Below, in pieces: positions 1-11,313 of a stretch of DNA of 64,000 bases; within the stretch, counting starts at the first letter, position 1; every line of letters begins with the position of its first letter. A program made the position numbers and the translations under genes. Below the pieces are notes generated by a model, which saw nothing but the letters and a program-made list of their open reading frames with translations, was not told where the DNA came from and did not search any database. Location of the stretch: assembly GCF_949628265.1 (NCBI RefSeq), contig NC_088788.1:20694335-20758334 (forward strand). Direction: 5' to 3'. The stretch comes from Cloeon dipterum (lineage: Eukaryota; Arthropoda; Insecta; Ephemeroptera; Baetidae).

Positions 1-36
1 TTCCAATCGACAGTTAATAGACAAGTAGGTACTCAC

Positions 37-1216
37 CATTGTAGGAAGACTTTGAAGATTCTTGAATCTTGAAGGTGAAAGGGATGTGCACCTTCATCAT
101 CTTCATCTGCGGAATTTGCGGCTGGACCGGGTGCACACCTCCACCAAACACGAACTCGTCTCCGTGCAGGCGAAATACGACCATGTTCCTGCCAGGAAAT
201 TCATTTATGAATAAATTTGCGACTGGAATATAAAGTGTTGGACGCTAAAATCATTTTGAGTTGAAAATCATTTAAGATATTCAGTATTGGTTTCCTTACT
301 GCTGCATAAAAATCAACACACTTTTAAAGGTTACAGTTGAAAATTTTGATCAATAATATTATTTTGTGTTACAATTTAAAATAATAACAACAGGAATTGC
401 TATTGAGAGTTAAAAATAAGAAATAAAAATATGTCTTAATTCCAAATGTTTAATGGGTGATATCAATTTTGAACTGTATGTATTTTGATTTGAATTTTCC
501 TGTGATATCATTTGCAGGAATTCAATAAAACTGGGCTCCAATTTCAAAGCTTTCGCTATAAAACATTTAAGGGGAGAAATTTAATATAATATGTAATTAT
601 AACTAATATAAAGCGACGATAGCAACAGTAATCACAAATTATTAGCCTTTAAAAAGGAAAGAAAAAATTGAATATACATATTGTTCAACATATTACACAA
701 CATAAGACGAAAATCGGCGCAAATAAATGCATTAGTAAGTTAAACATTTAGTTTGACAAATAGTGGTTTCGTATTATTTATGTATACATATTATAAAAAG
801 GCATCCATCTAAAAAGCGTGCGCCTGTCTTAAGGATGGGATCTTTGTCAAATAGCAGTGACCTCTGAGGCCGAAAGTGCTCTTCCGCGAACAGGCTGTTA
901 AAAAGCAATTACAGTCGACCATCGTCGCCGACTCAACTGGCATCCGACCCGAGATTTTGGCGAATTTCGAAAATTCAGTTATTTGACAGTTCGGAAAATT
1001 CAGACCACGCCCACTTTTCCGCGAATTTCTCCGCTCGACCGACTCAAGAAAGTGCCGGCGGGCGAAAGGCAAAACGCAACAACCTGTCCCGACCTGGCCA
1101 GGACACGCAAGTCTGTACCTGAGGATGAACAGGACCATGGCGCAGAAGCAGATGAGCACCGCGAGCACGGAGAAAATGTTGGACAACTCGGCCACGGACA
1201 CGAGCATCGTGGACAT
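37..1216 (-). CDS. 5' part of an unrecognised single-pass membrane protein (partial)
   Basis: Two exons are visible: 1119-1216 (start codon at 1214-1216, donor GTACAG) and 37-188 (acceptor ...CCTGGCAG, donor GTGAGT). The gene continues past the left edge. Exon 1 ends in phase 2 and exon 2 resumes in the matching phase. The first 32 residues contain one hydrophobic segment (about residues 13-32) with no cleavage-site-like end, so a signal anchor or type II/III membrane helix is likely. Exon 2 adds a soluble stretch with the motif LHGDEFVFGGG followed by a PQIPQMKMMK segment. I do not recognise the family. The first in-frame ATG of the exon was chosen as start. The 930-bp intron 189-1118 is AT-rich and shows nothing else. 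The exon pairing rests on matching phase and consensus splice sites only. Confidence 0.5.
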
Positions 1217-1495
1217 TGTTGGACGGCACTGGGCAGGACACTCTCAGACGGGAGCCTCGTTGGCTGTCATCGCTGTTCGAGGCGCAGGGCAGACCTGACG
1301 AGAGAAAGTCTCGCACCACTTTTACAGCCTGCTCCGGCACACAACACCTTTTATTATCATATGATCGTCAGCAGGCCGAGTAAATATCAACAGCAGCTCC
1401 TCCGCATTGGACAGGCGAGCGTCCTTGTCTGCCATCTAGCGGGCAAAGGTAGTCTTTTGAGTTGCTGGCGCCGAGCACAGGTAGCTCCACTGCTT

Positions 1496-1502
1496 ATATA
1501 TT
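1496..1502 (-). promoter_or_regulatory. possible TATA box of the left-edge gene
   Basis: A TATATA-type motif lies about 280 bp upstream of the minus-strand start codon at 1216, at the border between the GC-rich first-exon region and AT-rich intergenic DNA. It is palindromic, so strand is inferred only from the neighbouring gene. Confidence 0.2.
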
Positions 1503-1509
1503 ACGTATG

Positions 1510-1975
1510 TAATTCGTTTTTTATTTAATTCTGATTCATAAAATTTCTCTTTATTTTATGATTTTACTCTAAAAATAATCATAGTTGGGGTAGTTGGAAA
1601 AGGTTGCAGTGAGATTTAGCTGATTGTGATGAATGAGATCGTCTTTAGTGATTTGTGGCTTTGAATATTTTTTCTAATTTCATATAATTGATTTAATGCG
1701 CGATAAAATATTGTTTTTTTTAAATCTTTTAAAGATCCTGTTACATACATTTTTTTGTTATATAATTAGGAGGAAATGATGATTTTTAATCAATTAAATT
1801 CATAAAAATAATAGAGATAATGCTCAATTGTTGACTCTTTGTATATTGAAATTATTTTAACTTTTGGCTCTTTTTAAAGAGGCCAAAATATATTAGAAAT
1901 AACCGAAATAACAAACAGATAAGGGATATAATATAATTGTTGCAAGTAAAATATTTTTTAATGATTATTTTCAGT
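1510..1975. other. AT-rich intergenic spacer
   Basis: This stretch separates the head of the left-edge gene from the tail of the NPC2-like gene. It is AT-rich with many short homopolymer runs. I see no gene, repeat or RNA in it. Confidence 0.5.
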
Positions 1976-1980
1976 TATTC

Positions 1981-1991
1981 TTTATTTTATT
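1981..1991 (-). terminator. polyadenylation signal of the NPC2-like gene
   Basis: Two overlapping AATAAA hexamers on the minus strand lie about 75-85 nt past the stop codon of the NPC2-like gene, the expected place for its cleavage signal. Confidence 0.5.
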
Positions 1992-2065
1992 GATCCTGTA
2001 AGATTTGAGTATTGTTATGATTTTTTGTGTGCGTTTTTAAATTCTGCCGTCGTTATCAACGCTTA

Positions 2066-2739
2066 CTAAGCATTGACAACCTGTCCATCAACCTCGAAGC
2101 AAGTGAGGGTTTCGCTGGTGATGCCGTCGAGGATAGAAAACTCGATGGTCATGGAGACGAGCGGATACTCGTTGAGAATAGGCATGGTAAGTTTGTAGGT
2201 GGCCACATCACCGGCAACCAGAGGGCAGCCTCCGAAAATCAGATCGGCGCACACGTCCTGATTAGGCAGAGGGTAGTCGATGACAAGTCCGAGAGTGGTT
2301 ACGTACACCTTTGGTGTCAGATTGTCAGCATCAATTCCTGCAATTTAAGGTAAATTTAAGTTAAAAGACAATTTAAGTAGCAAGAGATATGGTATTATGC
2401 AACCTGCTACGCAAGTGAGAAAGGCAGGTTGCATAGTTTACTATTTAAAGGCATGGAAAGTTTCATTTAGGATAATGATGAACATAAAACACTACTAACC
2501 AGAAGTGAATGTGACTTCGTTGACTAAATCGGTGCCATGGACAAAGTCGCAAGGGAGGGACTCGCAGCCAGAAACTACAACGGTATCGGGACCCGGACGA
2601 GCGTTGCTACCTGATGTAAATAATATACATATAATCGTGCATAAAATTGAGATTAAAACAAATGAATCTTACAAGTCCTGAAGTCCGTTGCGAGCGCAGA
2701 AGCAACGCAAAGAGCAAAGAAAAGGGCGATGCGCAGCAT
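2066..2739 (-). CDS. NPC2-like (ML-domain) secreted sterol/lipid-binding protein
   Basis: Three exons: 2673-2739, 2500-2610 and 2066-2337. All have consensus GT-AG borders and joining phases, giving 149 aa, the usual NPC2 length. Residues 1-17 form a signal peptide (MLRIALFFALCVASALA). The mature protein has the six-cysteine ML pattern, including VSGC-x4-PC and GGCPLVAGD, and ends in a beta-strand run finishing at CFEVDGQ. NPC2 proteins bind sterols or other hydrophobic ligands. Vertebrate NPC2 moves cholesterol out of lysosomes, and arthropod members have expanded, with some proposed as carriers of semiochemicals. A TATA box lies about 60 bp upstream and poly(A) signals follow. The gene points the same way as the IR array whose copy 1 ends only about 300 bp upstream. 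The family call is strong. The ligand and tissue cannot be told from sequence. Confidence 0.92.
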
Positions 2740-2798
2740 TTCGTTCAGCTTTGTGTTCGATCACTCCAAAAAGTGTACAGCGGAATGTGGGACCCCAA

Positions 2799-2805
2799 AT
2801 TTATA
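2799..2805 (-). promoter_or_regulatory. TATA box of the NPC2-like gene
   Basis: TATAAAT on the minus strand lies 60 bp upstream of the start codon. This leaves room for a transcription start near 2770 and a short 5' leader. The whole gap to the end of IR copy 1 is about 300 bp, so the promoter must be compact. Confidence 0.5.
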
Positions 2806-4789
2806 TTCACGTCTTATCAGTGGACTAAACTCGCAGAGACAGGTGCGGCACTTGAAACTTATCAGTAGGCAGACCAAAAGTCGTATGATTATATCAGTGA
2901 ACGCGGACACCTGGCTTTTTTGTTTTCTTAATAATTATGATTCTCACAAAAGGATTTGAATCACAGATTAAAAAGATAATGACATTGAAGATTATGAAAT
3001 ACAAAACTAAAAGCTTATTCACTCTGCTGAATGGATCTCAATTCCAGCGCATTCTCTGAGCAAAGTTAGCATCTATGATCGAGTGCTGCTCTAAATCAAT
3101 TGAAACATTGCTGTTATGATGTTCATTTTGCCGACTCTCTCGCCGTCTTTGATGCCGTTGGTTCAAGTTTATAGGCATCAAATCCATCCGACTGCCAGCC
3201 GACCTATTTTCATTCTGTATCACAACTCCATCTAAAACTGGCCTCTCTACGCGCCGAGCTACCCTTCTATTCTCAGGTAGTTGCTCAGGTAGCGTTGGTT
3301 TTCTAAGAATATCTTCCCTGGAGGGCTTCTGTCGCACCAACTCCTGCGGATCGTATCGAGGAGCAACTGGAGCAGCAGCAGTGGGTGACCTTTTTTCCGG
3401 CGCCGGCTCCTCTGCTCTTTTTGGTGGCGTAACGACTCTCCGGCGCCGCGCAGGGAGTTGTGGGCTTCTTTCCACCTGCGGACTGGGTGTTTTAAACCTA
3501 TCAGGACGAGGACTTTCGAATTGGTTGCTCTCCTGGCTCGAGTCTATGTCTTGCAATACGTTCTTGTCCAGGTATTGTGGCGTGAAACTGGCCTTGATTG
3601 GTTCTGGCAGATTCGTGTTCAGGTCGGCAACTCGGTTTTGTCTGCGCAGTGGAAGCGGCGGCCGCGTGTCGTCTGCCCTCTGGCTCATCTGTTGATTCAC
3701 GTAATTGTGCAGTTCTTGGAACGACTTCGGCTCTTTGCGCTTAATTGGAGGAGCAAGAAAATTGGATTTTTTCTCTGGATTCACTTTCACTTTTTTGTTT
3801 TCGGAAACGCTTTTAACTTTTACTGGATATTGCGGTGTGTTAGTAAATTTAATCGTTGGCACTGAAACAGGCTTCTTCGTTTGTTGCTCCACATCAGTGT
3901 CGCTTTCCTCGTCTTCACTCGAGCTTTCTCCTTCGATATTGTTCTTTTTCACGCGCCAAAAGCAAACTATATCCTTCCAGCTGCGGTAGCCCCTTTCTTC
4001 CAGCTTCCTGATGAGCTCTTCGCCACCTCGCTTAAATGCGATTTCCAAGCCTAAAACTACTATGCTAGCAAACATTCCCACATAAAGGACTATTAGCATC
4101 GGAATGAGGGTTTGAATGTCGATTGGATTCAAGTCGGGCAGCGGCTTTAAAGGTCCGACATCGGGTTGATCAATGTTTCTTCTCACTCTGTTGATTATGC
4201 CTGTTTCCCTCATACGATTAATCCTGTGCAAAATATGTTTTTTTATTACTTATACGTTCACTTTGATCATAATATAGAATTGGACATTTTAGACAAGTAT
4301 ACCCAATGGTCGTGACTCAATTTTAACAGTTTAATATTGAAAACTTATTAATTCTGTTTAATCCATACTCCCTGATGAGAAAGTATATTGCTGAAAAAAA
4401 TACTTTCTCGCATTTTTTGAAAAATGTATGTATTTTTTGTTGACTTAAAAATGATAGCATTTCAAATGATTTTTGAAAAATATATTGATTGTCATATATT
4501 TAAATGGATTTTACGTTAGGATTAACGAAAATTGTACTCCTTATGTTTTCCACTACTATGTATATATTCGATAAAAAAAACTCATAATATATTTGAAAGC
4601 TGTTTATGAAACTTAATGATCACTCTAATGTTAAATGCTTTAATGTTCTTATTACGACCTGAAATATATTTTACAAATAATTGGATTAAATACAACTAAA
4701 ATACTGGTTTCTTTATATTGCGATGTTCTAATGTTATGTATATAATTTTCTGTGCGTCCATCATGATTTGCCCTGTTAAGGTGATTTCC

Positions 4790-5160
4790 ATGTTGCGGTA
4801 CAGCAGCGCGGTCATGCATTTTGCTGGGAGCCAAAAATTGTCAGCGGTTTGATTTATTATAATATTGCATTTTTTTTAAGAGCAGAAATATGATTTTAAA
4901 ATATGTATTCAGTTTTCGCCCGTCAGCCGCTCTGTGCTGACGTGAACCGTTTAATAACACAGAACCCGATTCAAAGGGGTGAGTCCGACCGTCAGTTTTA
5001 TCAAAAGAATTTGTCACTTATTATTGTAAAACAATTTCAGTTCTGGTATTTGATTTGTGTCTGATTGGATTTCAACTGTAAACTAATCTCCAACCAAATT
5101 CTTCATCTGAATTCATCGGTTTTCATCATTTCAACCCTTTTCATTACCCAAAAATATTTC
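4790..5160. other. extra DNA in intron 5 of IR copy 1
   Basis: Intron 5 of copy 1 (4224-5235) is about 370 bp longer than that of copy 2 (640 bp). The surplus lies roughly here, between sequence that still aligns on both sides. It has a GC-richer core around 4905-5000. No terminal repeats or coding content were recognised. Confidence 0.35.
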
Positions 5161-5558
5161 TTTCGTCTATAATTCCCAATTCTATATGATCAAAACGCCA
5201 CTATTTAATTACGTTTTAAATATTAAGCAACTTACAATTTAATTATTTGTCGATTTAAGGTTGCGTTGTTCAATGGGCTAAGTACAAAGCCTAGATTGGA
5301 TCGAAAATAGCTATCTTTCAATGTCATAACGTTGCATTTGGCCACCTGCTGAGCTTTGGGAGGGATGGCCAGCTCAGAATCCAGAAAAGCCACATTTTCT
5401 TTACACAATCTCGGGATATCTTTCTTGTCGTTGTAAAGATTTTCAGCTTTCAGCTTCGTTGGAAGCAACTGGTCCCACAAATCAGCCATTATACCTCTCT
5501 TGCCATTATTTACTCGCGTGATCTGCATTTTATTGTTCCATGAATATCCACAAGTAAT

Positions 5559-5561
5559 TCA
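5559..5561 (-). other. premature stop codon in IR copy 1
   Basis: TGA on the minus strand stands where copies 2 and 3 have TGG (Trp). It is a single G-to-A change on the coding strand. The frame stays open on both sides and into the following exon. Confidence 0.9.
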
Positions 5562-6826
5562 CTGAGCAATTAATTTTACCTTAATGTTGTCAAGCAGCGA
5601 AGTGTCGTTCCGTACGATTAGTTTGTGCGTACCTTTTGCTGCCATGTCTTCAAGCGAGTCAAAAGGTGGCTTGAAACTGACGGTTGTCAGTTGAGAAATG
5701 ACCTCCGTATTGAAGGTAACGTAAATCAAGTATCCGCATATGAGACTCGTCCAAACCAGGATCCGTCCTGAGCAACCTGAAGCGATTTGAATCGCCCCTT
5801 GGTAGCAAAAGCAGCCGATGACGATAATGACCAGTTGGCCGATGTCAGCCGGCGTCGCAAGGTACGACCTTATTTTGGCTTTCTGTCCCACAAACTCAAT
5901 GAAAATTAATAATACACCCATCATAAGCATTGAGACCACTAATGCAAGCCACAAAACTGGTGTAAAAACTTTTCCGAGACTGAGAGATGTTGAAACGCTT
6001 GTTGGAGACTGAATAAATAGCTTAAATCTGGAAATTTCAGCTATTCTTTACTATTTTAGCGATGAAATTATGCGAAAATTTTACCTTGTACTGTGCGTTG
6101 GTTGCGTTATAACTAGTCCTTTCGTTTCCTCAGGTCCGAAAACAGTTGCAACAACCGAGAAATTCGCTTCTCCTTGAGATACCATTTGCGGTAGCGCGCT
6201 CACAATGTTTGCAGAAACTCCTTGGGGAGATACAAATTTCACTCTGCGTTTTAATTATTAATGAAAATTATTTTAAACTATTAGTTAAAATAGTGACGAC
6301 AGTATATCATTTCTTACTTAAATCTTAGTTTATCCCAGATAATCAGCAACAATTCCAATCCAAACGAATTTGAAAAATTATAATCATATTGTTCGTAATC
6401 ATATACTTCATCTAGATCTACATTGACATCTGCTTCATCCTGATAATTAATCAAAGTGCGCAGAATAATAATTAAATTTACATAATGACGAAAATATATT
6501 ATATGCTACCTTCGTAATTGCAGCGGTCACCACTTGATCTACAGGTGTCCCTAAAGAGTTACAAAAAATAATCTTGAAACATTCAAACATTTCAAATGAA
6601 ATCACTCACAGTACTCATTTTGGCCTTTGGTCAGTTTGTATGAAATTAAAAAAAGGAAACAGCACATAAAAATAGTATCCTTCCTCATGTTCGTGTAGTT
6701 ATGCCTCGGTGTTCGAAACTCAAATAAGCTCTGACACAAATAGCGTAACTTGTGTTTCAGTTGTCACAACAACAAAAAAACAACTTTTGATCAATCGCTA
6801 CCCGCAAGAGGGTGTCATTTAACGTG

Positions 6827-6834
6827 TATATATA
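6827..6834 (-). promoter_or_regulatory. TATA-like element upstream of IR copy 1
   Basis: A TATATATA stretch lies about 140 bp upstream of the copy 1 start codon, in a block shared base for base with copy 2. It is a likely core promoter element. Transcription would start about 30 bp nearer the gene. Confidence 0.4.
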
Positions 6835-6999
6835 CTGTACACATTCAATACGCACGCAACGCGAGCGCTTGGTTTCTAACTACTAGATCTGTATAAACAG
6901 AGATATCAGATTAAAAAGTCATTTCGTTATTAATTGATTTTATTTTAACTAAAAATAAAAACATACATTTTCAAATTTGACTGTTAAATACACTTGTAT

Positions 7000-7350
7000 T
7001 ATTCCTTTTCAAAACAAATCCAAGATTTGAAGGAAAATCTTTAAATGTCATAACGTTGTATTTGGATGCCTGCAGAATTTTAGGAGTCATGGCCAGCTCG
7101 GAATCCAGAAAGGCAACGTTTTTTTAGCAGTCTCGGAACTTCTTTCTTGTTGTTTTACATATTTTGAGCTTTGGGCTTCATTGGAAGTAATTTATCCCAC
7201 ACGTCAGCCGTTATTTATTTCAATCTTTTTAGCAGCCCATTAGCTTTGTTTAAGACCCACGCACAGAGTTTTCCCAAATAATCATCAACAATTACATGCC
7301 AAACCCAGATGCAGAATAAACATAATAAAAGTCTTCATAAGTAAAATCAC
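7000..7350 (-). pseudogene. decayed ionotropic-receptor fragment (relic 1)
   Basis: This minus-strand sequence resembles the S2 part of IR exon 5 (7020 to about 7220) followed, after a deletion of the M1-M3 and exon 4 parts, by an exon-3-like piece (about 7265-7350). Frameshifts and stops are frequent. It is a much older dead copy than copy 1 and lies between copy 1 and copy 2. Confidence 0.6.
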
Positions 7351-7478
7351 TAATAGAAGTAAGACTTGTGCTTTCGAAATCGTGATAGAATTTAATCAAA
7401 ATACCATATTTTTTGACAAACAATAATTTGTATTTAGAATTGAGAGAAAAACAAGATCAAGTTCGAAGTTTAAATGGG

Positions 7479-7484
7479 TTTATT
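7479..7484 (-). terminator. possible polyadenylation signal of IR copy 2
   Basis: AATAAA on the minus strand lies about 360 nt past the copy 2 stop codon. The same hexamer occurs at 11968-11973 after copy 3. Nearer hexamer variants also exist, so use is uncertain. Confidence 0.25.
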
Positions 7485-7845
7485 TTAATACATTTTTTCT
7501 CTCAAACATTTTACTGCCGTCAATTCCTGACAGTAATATTTATTATAATTTGAGTCCAGATAAATAATTGTTGCATTAAAAGTGACAGTCAGGTTAGTAA
7601 CAATTTCTCAAATATCAGTTCTATACGTATTAAAAAAAGGGAAACACACGTGTATAATTAGATAAACAAACAGATGTTAAAAATTCAATGTTACTCTCCA
7701 GGCATCATATATTATAAACACTCCCAACCAGCGAACGTGACTGTGTTTAATTCATTTTGTGAATGAGTGCAGGAATCCTCGAAATTTGTAAGTTTGCTAA
7801 TTCACACCAAAAATTCAACAATTTTAAAACAAAATAACTGACACG

Positions 7846-10800
7846 CTATTCAAATCTGCTGAAAGGATCGGGGTCTCGATTGCGGCGCATCCTCTGAGCG
7901 AGATTTCTATCGACGATCGAGTGCCGATCCAAAAATCCATTCGTGTCGATCGATAGGTGTAGATTTCTGTTGTTTGGGGGCTCGCTTAGTCGATTCCCTC
8001 GCCTTCTCTGTGGAAGCTGATCCAAATTTAGAGGCATCAAATCGATCTGGCTCCCAGCCGACCTATTTCCAGGCAGATTTACGCTCGGTGTTGCGATTCT
8101 ATTCAAAACTGGCCTCTCCTCGCGCCGAGCTGCCCTTCTATTCTCAGGTGGTTGCTCAGGAAGCGTTGGTTTTCTAAGAATATCTTCCCTGGAGGGCTTC
8201 TGTCGCACCAACTCCTGCGGATCGTATCGAGGAGCAACTGGAGCAGCAGCAGTGGGTGACCTTTTTTCCGGCGCCGGCTCCTCTGCTCTTTTTGGTGGCG
8301 TAACGACTCTCCGGCGCCGCGTAGGGGGTTGTGGGCTTCTTTCCACCTGCGGACTGGGTGTTTTAAACTTATCAGGACGAGGGCTTTCGAATTGGTTGCT
8401 CTCCTGGCTCGAGTCTATGTCTTGCAATACGTTCTTGTCCAGGTATTGTGGCGTGAAACTGGCCTTGATTGGTTCTGGCAGATTCGTGTTCAGGTCGGCA
8501 ACTCGGTTTTGTCTGCGCAGTGGAAGCGGCGGCCGCGTGTCGTCTGCCCTCTGGTTCATCTGTTGATTCACGTAATTGTGCAGTTCTTGGAACGACTTCG
8601 GCTCTTTGCGCTTAATCGGAGGAGCAAGAAAATCGGATTTTTTCTCTGGATTCACCTTCGCTTTTTTGTTTTCGGAAACGCTTTTAACTTTTACTGGATA
8701 TTGCGGTGTGTTAGTAAATTTAATCGTTGGCACTGAAACAGGCTTCTTCGTTTGTTGCTCCACATCAGTGTCGCTTTCCTCGTCTTCACTCGAGCTTTCT
8801 TCTTCGATATTGTTCTTTTTCACGCGCCAAAAGCAAACTATATCCTTCCAGCTGCGGTAGCCCCTTTCTTCCAGCTTCCTGATGAGTTCCTCGCCACCTC
8901 TCTGAAATGCGATTTCCAAGCCTAAAACTACTATGCTCGCAAACATTCCCACATAAAGGACTATTAGCATCGGAATGAGGGTTTGAATGTCGATTGGATT
9001 CAAGTCGGGCAGCGGCTTTAAAGGTCCAACATCGGGTTGATCAATGTTTCTTCTCACTCTGTTGATTATGCCTGTTTCCCTCATACGATTAATCCTGTGC
9101 AAAATAAGTTTTTTTATTATTTATTCGTTCACTTTGATCATATATAGAATTGGAAATTTTAGACAACTAATATCCGGATGGTTTTGACTCAATATCTACT
9201 TTTGTACTAACCGAGAATGGTTAGTTATGTTTTTTTCCTATATTCATCCCTGAGTAAATATTTTGCCGAAAATCGGTTTCTCGTATTTGTTGAAAAGTTT
9301 TTCCGTTTTGTGAACTTCAAAAGTATGTGTCAAATGGTTTCAGAAGCAAATACCGACTATCAAATTATATAGATAAAACTTTGACGTTGCGATTACTGAA
9401 AATTATATTTTTTAAGTCCAGTCTAGTACAGTTTGATAAAATATTAAACTATATATGATTTTTTTTAAGAAACTTAATAATGATCACTCTAATATTAAAT
9501 TTTTTAATGTTCTTATCAGAATGAGATTAACAAATAATTGGATCGATTATCAACTCAATTTAATTGTTGTTTCAATAGTAAATAATTTTGTATGCGTGCT
9601 GCATGATTTGAGCTGTTAACGGTGTTTAGAAGATGCAAATAAAGGAGAATACAAAAATTTACATCATACGCCTACAATTCCCAATTTTACCTGAATAAAC
9701 TACTTATTTGCGTTTTGGTTTTTAAGCAACTTACATTTTAATTATTTGTCGATTTAAAGTTGCGTTGTTCAATGGGTTAAGTACAAAACCTAAATTGGAT
9801 CGAAAATAGCTATCTTTCAATGTCATAACGTTGCATTTGGCCACCTGCTGAGCTTTGGGAGGGATGGCCAGCTCAGAATCCAGAAAAGCCACATTTTCTT
9901 TGCACAATCTCGGGATATCTTTCCTGTCGTTGTAAAGATTTTCAGCTTTCAGCTTCGTTGGAAGCAATTGGTCCCACAAATCAGCCATTATACCTCTCTT
10001 GCCATTATTTACTCGCGTGATCTGCATTTTATTGTTCCATGAATATCCACAAGTAATCCACTGAGCAACTAATTTTACCTTAATGTTGTCAAGCAGCGAG
10101 GTTTCGTTTCGCACTATCAGCTTATGTGTTTTTTTGGCTGCCATGTCTTCAAGCGAGTCGAAAGGTGGCTTAAAACTGACAGTTGTCAGTTGAGAAATGA
10201 CCTCCGTGTTGAAGGTAACGTAAATTAAGTATCCGCATATGAGACTCGTCCAAACCAGGATCCGTCCCGAGCAACCTGAAGCGATTTGAATCGCCCCTTG
10301 GTAGCAAAAGCAGCCGATTACGATGATGATCAGTTGGCCGATGTCAGCCGGTGTCGCGAGGTAAGACCTTATTTTGGCTTTCTGTCCCACAAACTCGATG
10401 AAAATTAATAATACACCCATCATGAGCATCGACACCACTAATGCAAGCCACAATACTGGTGTAAAAACTTTTCCGAGACTGAGAGATGTTGAAACGCTTG
10501 TTGGAGACTGAACAAATAGCTTAAATCTGGAAATTTCAGCTTTCCTCTAAATTTGTAGCGATATACTATGTGCACAAATTATACCTTGTACTGTGCGTTG
10601 GTTGCGTTATAACTAGTCCTTTCGTTTCCTCAGGACCGAAAACAGTTGCAACAGCCGAGAAATTCGCTTCTCCTTGAGATACCATTTGCGGTAGCGCGCT
10701 CACAATGTTTGCAGAAACTCCTTGGGGATATATAAATTTCACTCTGCGTTTTATTTATAAAACTTTAGTTAGTAAGAATAAATGGCAGCATCTCAGTTCT

Positions 10801-11175
10801 TACTTAAATTTTAATTTTTCTAAAATTATCAGCAACAGTTCCATGCCAAACGAATACGAAAAATCCTGGTCAAAAAGGTCATCGTAACTATATTCTTCAT
10901 TTTGGTAAATGTAGGCGTCTACTTCATCCTAATAATGAATCAAAGTGCGCAGAATAATAATTAAATTTACATAATAACGAAAATATATTATGATACCTTT
11001 GTAATTGCAGCGGTCACCACTTGATCAACAGGTGTCCCTAAACAGTTACAAAAAATAATCTTGAAACATTCAAACATTTCAAATGAAATCACTCACAGTA
11101 CTCATTTTGGCCTTTGGTCAGTTTGTATGAAATTAAAAAAAGGAAACAGCACATAAAAATAGTATCCTTCCTCAT
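7846..11175 (-). CDS. ionotropic receptor, tandem copy 2, with long cytoplasmic tail
   Basis: Six exons: 11097-11175, 10997-11037, 10804-10928, 10585-10743, 9735-10526 and 7846-9094. They join in phase to 814 aa. Residues 1 to about 23 form a signal peptide. The S1 lobe is short (about 27-155), with GMELLLIILEKLKF and VSQGEANFS matching the IR S1 pattern. M1 is about 159-180, the pore carries QG at 211-212, M3 is about 223-245 (GRILVWTSLICGYLIYVTF), S2 is about 255-435 and M4 is about 437-459. The IR hallmark before M4, INRMRETGII, spans the exon 5/6 junction. The remaining 354 or so residues are an acidic, then Pro/Arg/Ser-rich, predicted-disordered tail, far longer than usual in IRs. IRs are ligand-gated cation channels in sensory neuron membranes. 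The ligand is unknown. There is no sign of damage. Confidence 0.9.
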
Positions 11176-11313
11176 GTTCGTGTAGTTATGCCTCGGTGTT
11201 CGAAACTCAAATAAGCTCTGACACAAATAGCGTAACTTGTGTTTCAGTTGTCACAACAACAAAAAAACAACTTTTGATCAATCGCTACCCGCAAGAGGGT
11301 GTCATTTAACGTG

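Larger units (their letters stand above)
3038..6688 (-). pseudogene. ionotropic receptor, tandem copy 1, interrupted by one in-frame TGA
   Basis: Six exons on the minus strand: 6610-6688, 6510-6550, 6318-6439, 6085-6243, 5236-6027 and 3038-4223. All splice sites and phases match copies 2 and 3. Read through the stop, the product would be 792 aa: signal peptide (1 to about 23), short S1 ligand-binding lobe, M1, pore with QG, M3, S2 lobe, M4 and a long tail. A TGA at 5559-5561 replaces a Trp codon (TGG in copies 2 and 3) at residue 290, just after M3, so a terminated product would lack S2, M4 and the tail. No other break is present. The last 60 or so residues differ from copies 2 and 3 and end 9-12 residues earlier. 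Exon 3 is also divergent. It could be a young pseudogene, an allele, a sequencing error or a read-through gene. Confidence 0.85.
6545..9100. repeat. recent segmental repeat, left member
   Basis: This stretch holds the 5' end and promoter of IR copy 1, the intergenic relic, and the 3' end plus tail exon of copy 2. It is nearly identical to 11032-13591, with very few substitutions and a 2-bp indel near 7118. The offset is about 4.49 kb, equal to the gene-plus-spacer period. Similarity falls sharply inside intron 5 of the receptor genes. Confidence 0.85.

Noticed and set aside
983-1528. 181-aa plus-strand frame
   Set aside because: It is antisense to the first exon and promoter of the left-edge gene, with no domain and a composition typical of a GC-rich shadow.
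3381-3989. Plus-strand frames of 104, 135 and 94 aa over IR exon 6, repeated at 8252-8860 and 12741-13349
   Set aside because: They are antisense to the receptor tail exon. Their preservation simply follows from the near-identity of the three exons and the Pro/Arg-rich codon make-up.
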